NCBI GenBank assembly: GCA_015847255.1
Contig: JADLZK010009021.1
Span: forward strand, 62,001-126,000
Reading direction: 5' to 3'
From: Hyparrhenia diplandra
Taxonomy: Eukaryota; Streptophyta; Magnoliopsida; Poales; Poaceae
DNA: 64,000 nt
A program made the translations under genes and the position numbers. Position 1 is the stretch's first letter, and each line of letters starts with the position of its first letter. The notes beneath the pieces were generated by a model, which searched no databases, was not told the DNA's origin, and saw only the letters and a list, made by a program, of their open reading frames with translations. Below, in pieces: positions 59,136 through 64,000 of the stretch.

Positions 59136-60522
59136 TGTCGCAGCTGCGGGATATCTATAATCGGGATACCCTAAACCAAGCAATAATTCAAAGCAAAGGC
59201 CGCGCAATGGCCCGGCCCATCTAACGGCCCAGCCTATGAGCTCTTGGGGTGGGGTCTGATTTCCGCCTCGCTTGAGCTCTCAACGCGAGCTCTCTACGCC
59301 AAAGCCCTTCAGACGAGCCTCGAGCCCGAAGCTCGGATCCTACCCGCGACTTCACAGGCCAGCGGGCATTTTTCCCCCAGCTTGAGCTCGAGTAAGGAGC
59401 TCTTCACGCGAGCCTCGAGCCCGAGCCCCGGCGCGAGCTCTTATCCGGTTCCTGAGCTCATAGGACGGCGAGCACTTCTCCGTCTCATTTCGAGCTCCCG
59501 GTGAGAGCTCTTGCTCAGCTCCCGAGCTCATAAAGCGATGAGCGTCTCTCCGCCTCGCACGAGCTCTACGGGCGTACGTTGTCAGAACTAGCAGCAAGGC
59601 TATCCCAAAAGTCCAATCTACAGAGGCGGCAGATAGGTACAATCGAGTATGGCCGCTGCCCGCCAAGCTATACTCCGCGGCCGATATCGGCTAAGAGAAT
59701 CCAATCTTCAGGCGCACACGTGGCGGGAGTCCGGTCGGTCGCCGCGTGCCGCGCCACACACAACGGACAACCACTACGGACAAAATAACGGACTGCTCCC
59801 GACGCCCGAGCTCTGTCGACGAGCTCTCTCATCCACATATTTTCCTGCGACACGCTGGGGCCCGGATGATCCGCGGGCGGCGCCGCGCGCAGTCCCCTGG
59901 CGACGGGAACTCTGAGGCGTGCCCGACGGCCGATGGGGCGTCTCCTACCCGTAATACTCGATGGCGGCGTAGCGAGCACGCCGACCATCATTACAAGATC
60001 TCGAGCTCCGAGCCGGCCGAAAGCGAGCCCGCGGACTCACGAGATCGGCGCCGCATCCTCAACGCTACCCAGTAGGCGGGCGGACTACGAGCACGCGTGG
60101 TGGGCGACCCGGCGTGCCCTGCCACCTCGACGTTTATACATTTCATCCCTCATTCTTTTATATTCTCCCACTTTTAGTCCTCTTCCGGTGGCACCCGTGT
60201 ATCCCCCTTGTGACTATAAAAGGGGTCCTTTGGCCACCGGAAAGAGCAAGCAAGCAACTCAAAGCATACACTCCACTCTCACTCGACACCCACGATATTG
60301 GCACTTGCCTCAATCAGAGACTTGGGACCCCGCTCCCTCTCTCAACCAGCTTGTACTCGCCCCGGTACGAGCCTTTGAGCTCGAGGCGGTGACCACGGCG
60401 GACTAGGGAGCTCGATTTGCCCCGAACCCGGTATAAACCCCTCGTGTCATTGTCTCTTGAGTTAGGTCATCGTTGCACACATTAGCCGACCGACATCGTG
60501 ACCATGGTATTAGACCACGACA
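59136..60522 (+). repeat. 5' LTR of the gypsy element
   Basis: 1387 bp. U3 is packed with GAGCTC palindromes (at least eleven between 59235 and 59575). TATA box at 60215. Ends in CA right before the primer-binding site. Confidence 0.75.
60215..60222 (+). promoter_or_regulatory. TATA box of the gypsy LTR
   Basis: TATAAAAGGGG about 300 bases before the LTR end. Transcription of the element would start near 60245. Confidence 0.7.
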
Positions 60523-60523
60523 A

Positions 60524-60542
60524 TTGGCGCGCCCGGTAGGGG
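60524..60542 (+). other. primer-binding site of the gypsy element
   Basis: TTGGCGCGCCCGGTAGGGG directly follows the LTR and resembles the TGGCGCC-type primer sites of plant gypsy elements. Confidence 0.65.
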
Positions 60543-61859
60543 CGGCGCTAGTGTGTGACCACCACCGCCGATGGCTCCTTCCACCACCTCACCGGCGTTC
60601 GACGCCTGCCGGCTGCGCTCGGGGCGTCGCCGCCCGGCACACCGGCTCGAGTGATCCCTCGTCGGGGCCACCTTCCCCTCGGCCGGGTGCGGGGCGTGGG
60701 TAGCGCCCTTGCCTGATCCGTGACGCGGCCGACTGCGTGTTGGCCCGCTCCGCCGAGATTCATTTCGGCGCCCACCAGCCCTATCCGGCGCAGCCGGGGA
60801 CCATTTCTTTGTCGACATTGCGGCTCCGCTCGCACCCTCCTCGGGCCCCGAGCGACTTAGAAGCTCTTCCGCAACGGCTCACCTTCTCCATCGCCAACAT
60901 CGTCCCTGCGCGCTCACGGGGCCAAGAGCCGCCTCCACCACCGAGTTCCTCGCCACGCATACCGAGATGTACCCCGATGGGCAGCTCATCCCGCCGATGC
61001 CCCGCAGCAACGAGCTGGGATGGCCCGCCTCGAGGCCCGCGCTGGTAGCTTGAGCCCCGGGCGGGCGCCGACCCCACCGCGAGTGCTTCATGTGCCAAAC
61101 CCCGAGGGTGCGCTGCACGGTGTTCACAGCCCGAGGACGAGACTCCGCAGCACACCCTGGACTCGGGGCGGGCGCGACGAGTCCTTGAACGACGCACCCA
61201 CCTAAGAGGGTCAACGACCGCCTCGACGAGCTCGAGGAGGCCGAGCGTGAGATCGCGCAGGAACGAGAGGCACTCCTCGCCGAAGAAGGAGGACAACGCC
61301 GAGTTCGAGCCCGCGGGAGGGATGCGCGCCGCCGCATCGACGAGGCAGACGACCTCCCGCTAGTCTTCGGCCGGGCGACCCAGAGACCTCAGGCGGCCTC
61401 CATGCTTCGCGCGACTTCCCCAAGCCCGAGGGTCCCGAGGCCGACGGGTCCACCGGGCAGCTACGATCTCTCATTGAGAAGGCCGCCGAGCAGCGGTGAG
61501 AGAGAAGGCCACACCGTCGGGCCAGGGAGAAGCATGAGGCTTCTTCCACACGGAGGCCAGCACGAGACGACTCCCCCCGAGTTCACGCACGATGACGAGT
61601 CGGTGAGAACCGCATGACACACGTGACACGCCGGACGCGCGGCGACGCGCAGAGCCCGCAGGAGGCATCCGGGACCCGAGCCGCGGGATCACCGCGACGA
61701 CCGCCCCGCGCGCTCCTACGGCGGGAGCGGGGAGGTAGCCGAGCTCTCCTCGGCTCGCGACACCCAAGCTCGGGGGTGGTGCCCGCGGCAGAGCCCAACT
61801 CCGCACGGGAGGCATCCCGAGTGTTCGGCTCTCGGGTCCACGACACGCCGTTCCGCGCC

Positions 61860-62560
61860 CAAGCTCCGACCTCCATCCGGAAGTACAACGGGGAGATAGA
61901 CCCCGGCCGTGTGGCTCGAGGACTACCGCCCGCGTGCCAAGCCGGAGGAGCGGCGACGAGCTCTTCATCATCCGCAACCTCCCCGTACCTCGGCCCGACA
62001 TGGCTCGGTATTGGCTCGAGCATCTACCTGCAGGTCCTGATCGATACCGGCGCGACCTCCGCGACATCTTCGCTCGGCAACTTCCGGGGGACCTACTCCC
62101 GCCCAAAGAACACGTGGGACCTCCGCAATCGCGAGCAGGAAGAACGAGCTCGCGCAACTACATCCGGGCACTTCTCCAAGCTCGCGAACGAGCTCACCGA
62201 CGCCACCGATGTGGAGATCATCACCGCCTTCACCTTCGGCACGACCTGCGTGACGCTCACCCGTGAGCTCGGCATCCGCAAGCCCAAGACGGTCAAGGAG
62301 CTCCTCGACCTCACCACGAACCATGTCGGGGGAGAGGAGGCCATTTCCACGGTCCTCCACGGCACCACCGGCAAGGACAAGGTCACCGACGAGGGCGCCG
62401 AGGGGTCGACGTCACGGCCCAAGAAGAAGAAGGAGAACAAGCGCCACCGCAACGAAGACGACTTCTCGTGGCGGTGGCCGACAAGAAGAAGGCGGGGCGC
62501 AAGGTGGCAAAGCCGAACGCTCCCATGGACTACCGAGAAGATGCTTGAGCGCCCCGCCCC
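61860..62560 (+). pseudogene. gypsy gag remnant
   Basis: The frame gives IRKYNGEIDPGR, then in another frame DELFIIRNLP and ARYWLEHLPAG, then again in the first frame YSRPKNTWDLRNREQEE, FSKLANELTDATD and ITAFTFGTTCVTLTREL. These are the ordered blocks of a plant Ty3-gypsy gag (Retrotrans_gag). At least two frameshifts break it. Confidence 0.75.
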
Positions 62561-62779
62561 AACCATGAGGGTCCGGTCAAGCACATGCTGAAGGAGTGCA
62601 ACCTCCCGAAGAAGTTCATGTTCGGCACTCTGGTAGGGGGATGACGCGGCAACCAGCGGAACGACGACGAGGTCGGGCGAGCGGCGGCGACCAAGACGCC
62701 GTCTTCGGGGCCACCGGCGTCGAGTCCAAGCGCCGCCGAGAAGCTCACGCGACGCGAGGTCCTCTTCACCGAAGTCCGC

Positions 62780-63250
62780 CGCCTCCTCCTACCTCAAGTG
62801 GTGGGAGGGGCCCATCACCTTCGACAAGAAGGACCACCCCGTGCACATTCCTCAGCCGGGGCAGTTCCCCCTCGTCATCAACCCCATCATCGGCACCAAG
62901 CGCCTCGGCAAGGTGCCGATGGACTGAGGCAGCGACATCAACCTCCTCTACGTCGACACCATGGAGGCTCTCGGCATCATGCGAGCTCGCCTCCGGCCCT
63001 CGGACGGATCCCATCCGACGGGTCGTGTCGGGAAGCGGGCGATCCCGCTTTGGGCGGATCGACCTCCCCGCCACTTTCGGGCGACAAGAGCAACTTCTCG
63101 CAGGAGGTGCTCACCTTCGAGGTGCTCCCTTCGTGAGAGTGCATTTCACGCCGCCGTTGGGCCAGCCATGCCACGTGAGAAGTTCATGGCCGTGCCCAAC
63201 TACACGCACCTCAAGCTCAAGATCCCGGGCCCAAGGGCATGATCACCATC
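62780..63250 (+). pseudogene. gypsy protease remnant
   Basis: The order WWEGPITFDKKDHPVHIP, VINPIIGTKRLGKVPMD, stop, GSDINLLYVDTMEALGI matches gypsy retropepsin, where the active site should be D-G/S-G. Here a TGA at 62926-62928 lies directly after the catalytic aspartate. EKFMAVPNYTHLKLKIPGP follows near 63178. Confidence 0.7.
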
Positions 63251-63689
63251 AACTCCACCTTCGAGCGCCTTCAAGCTCGCGACAAGGGAGGCCATGCATG
63301 CACGCTGATGGCATCATCGAATCTGAGAAGCTCATCCCCGAGATGCTCGCGTGGGTCCAGGCGGAGGACTCCGAAGGCGGCGAGCTCATCCAGCAAGGCG
63401 GCGAGCTCATCCGGCGAGCTCGAGAAGGCGGCGGGATCCGCCGAGCGGCACCGGTGACGCCAAGACGGTGACGGTGGGCGAGGAGGGGCGCACCGTTCGA
63501 GTCGGTGCCGAGCTCACTCCCAAATAGGAAAGCAAGCTCATCGACTTCCTCCACACGAATCTCGACGTGTTGGCGTGGAAACCCTCGAACATGCCTGGCA
63601 TACCGAGGGAAGTCGCCGAGCACTCCTTAAACATCAAGCCTGACTCTCGACCGGTGAAGCAGCGGCTCCGGCGCTTTGACAACGGCAGG

Positions 63690-64000
63690 CGGTAGACAAT
63701 CGCCGAGGAGATAGATAAGCTCTTAGCAGCGGGCTTTGTTAAGAAGGTGCTTCATCCTGAGTGGATAACCAACCCCGTACTAGTTAAGAAGAAAAATGGG
63801 AAATGGAGAATGTGTGTTGATTATATGAGCCTCAACAAGGCATGCCCAAAGGATCCGTTTCCTTTGCCGCAAGATCGACCAAATCGTTGACTCCACCTCC
63901 GGTGCGAAGTTTTCTTGACGCTTACTCCGGCTACCACCAGATCGCGATGAATGAGCCCGATCAGCTCGCCACCTCCTTTATCACTCCCTTTGGTGCGTTG
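63690..64000 (+). pseudogene. gypsy reverse transcriptase, N-terminal part
   Basis: EEIDKLLAAGFVKKVLHPEW, PVLVKKKNGKWRMCVDY and NKACPKDPFPLP are the opening blocks of a Ty3-gypsy RT. After 63880 the frame shifts; SGYHQIAMNEPDQLATSFIT-like sequence continues in another frame to the window end. The catalytic YxDD lies outside. Confidence 0.85.

Larger units (their letters stand above)
59136..64000 (+). mobile_element. Ty3-gypsy retrotransposon, cut by the window end
   Basis: 5' LTR 59136-60522 (TGTCGCAGC ... CACGACA), primer-binding site TTGGCGCGCCCGGTAGG just inside it, then gag, protease and RT in the plus direction. Protease before RT with integrase still to come fits Ty3-gypsy. The left flank ATTGG should be one half of the target duplication. 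Frames are broken at many places, so the copy is dead. It lies in the intron of NLR copy 2, in the same direction as the gene. Confidence 0.85.

Noticed and set aside
1..64000. CRISPR arrays, rRNA genes, bacterial genes
   Set aside because: No regularly spaced repeats with unique spacers, no rRNA sequence, and all coding remnants are plant NLR or plant transposon types.

Overview
The window is nuclear DNA of a grass (Poaceae). The evidence is the combination of a monocot-type NLR resistance gene cluster, grass Stowaway MITEs, Helitrons with the CTAG-T terminus, a CACTA remnant starting CACTGGTAGAGAA, a SIRE/Maximus-type copia element with a downstream env-like frame, and Ty3-gypsy elements with grass-type gag and RT. 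The species cannot be fixed from the sequence alone. No bacterial-style operon, CRISPR, rRNA or convincing tRNA gene is present.

Layout. 1-2830: two Helitron 3' ends and a fragment of an endocytic EH-domain-like gene. 2865-17289: NLR copy 1, plus strand, five exons (A 2865-4189; B 6687-7342; C 7428-8074; D 8749-9359; E 15061-17289); its last intron holds a 3.5 kb non-autonomous gypsy element. 17006-18905: a tandem duplication of the gene's 3' end. 18927-24670: repeat-rich DNA (SINE-headed tandem array, Stowaway and another MITE, a fivefold TATA-box repeat). 24675-32035: a tandem segmental duplication of about 3.5 kb; one unit received a CACTA element, the other a Mutator-like element that itself received a Helitron. 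32469-58413: NLR copy 2, plus strand, exons A', B', C' and D'. Its first intron is split by a 20.2 kb copia element (34002-54238, minus strand, TSD GTGAA), which carries a second copia element (46592-50517, TSD GTAGT). 59136-64000: a Ty3-gypsy element, cut by the window edge, lying where the LRR exon of copy 2 would be expected further on.

The NLRs resemble the rice Pib clade, which is known for duplicated NB domains. Here each gene has four NB-like modules in separate exons. Only the last (exons D and D') keeps a P-loop (GIPGVGKSS and GIDGVGKST); the three before it are degenerate. Exon E of copy 1 gives an intact winged-helix plus LRR end in which the MHD motif is replaced. Several exons have frame breaks, two of them shared by both copies, and nearly all sit on homopolymer runs. 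They are therefore either inherited damage or uncorrected base-call errors, and this decides whether the genes are called functional. The transposons are all decayed; many of their stop codons fit C-to-T decay at methylated sites.
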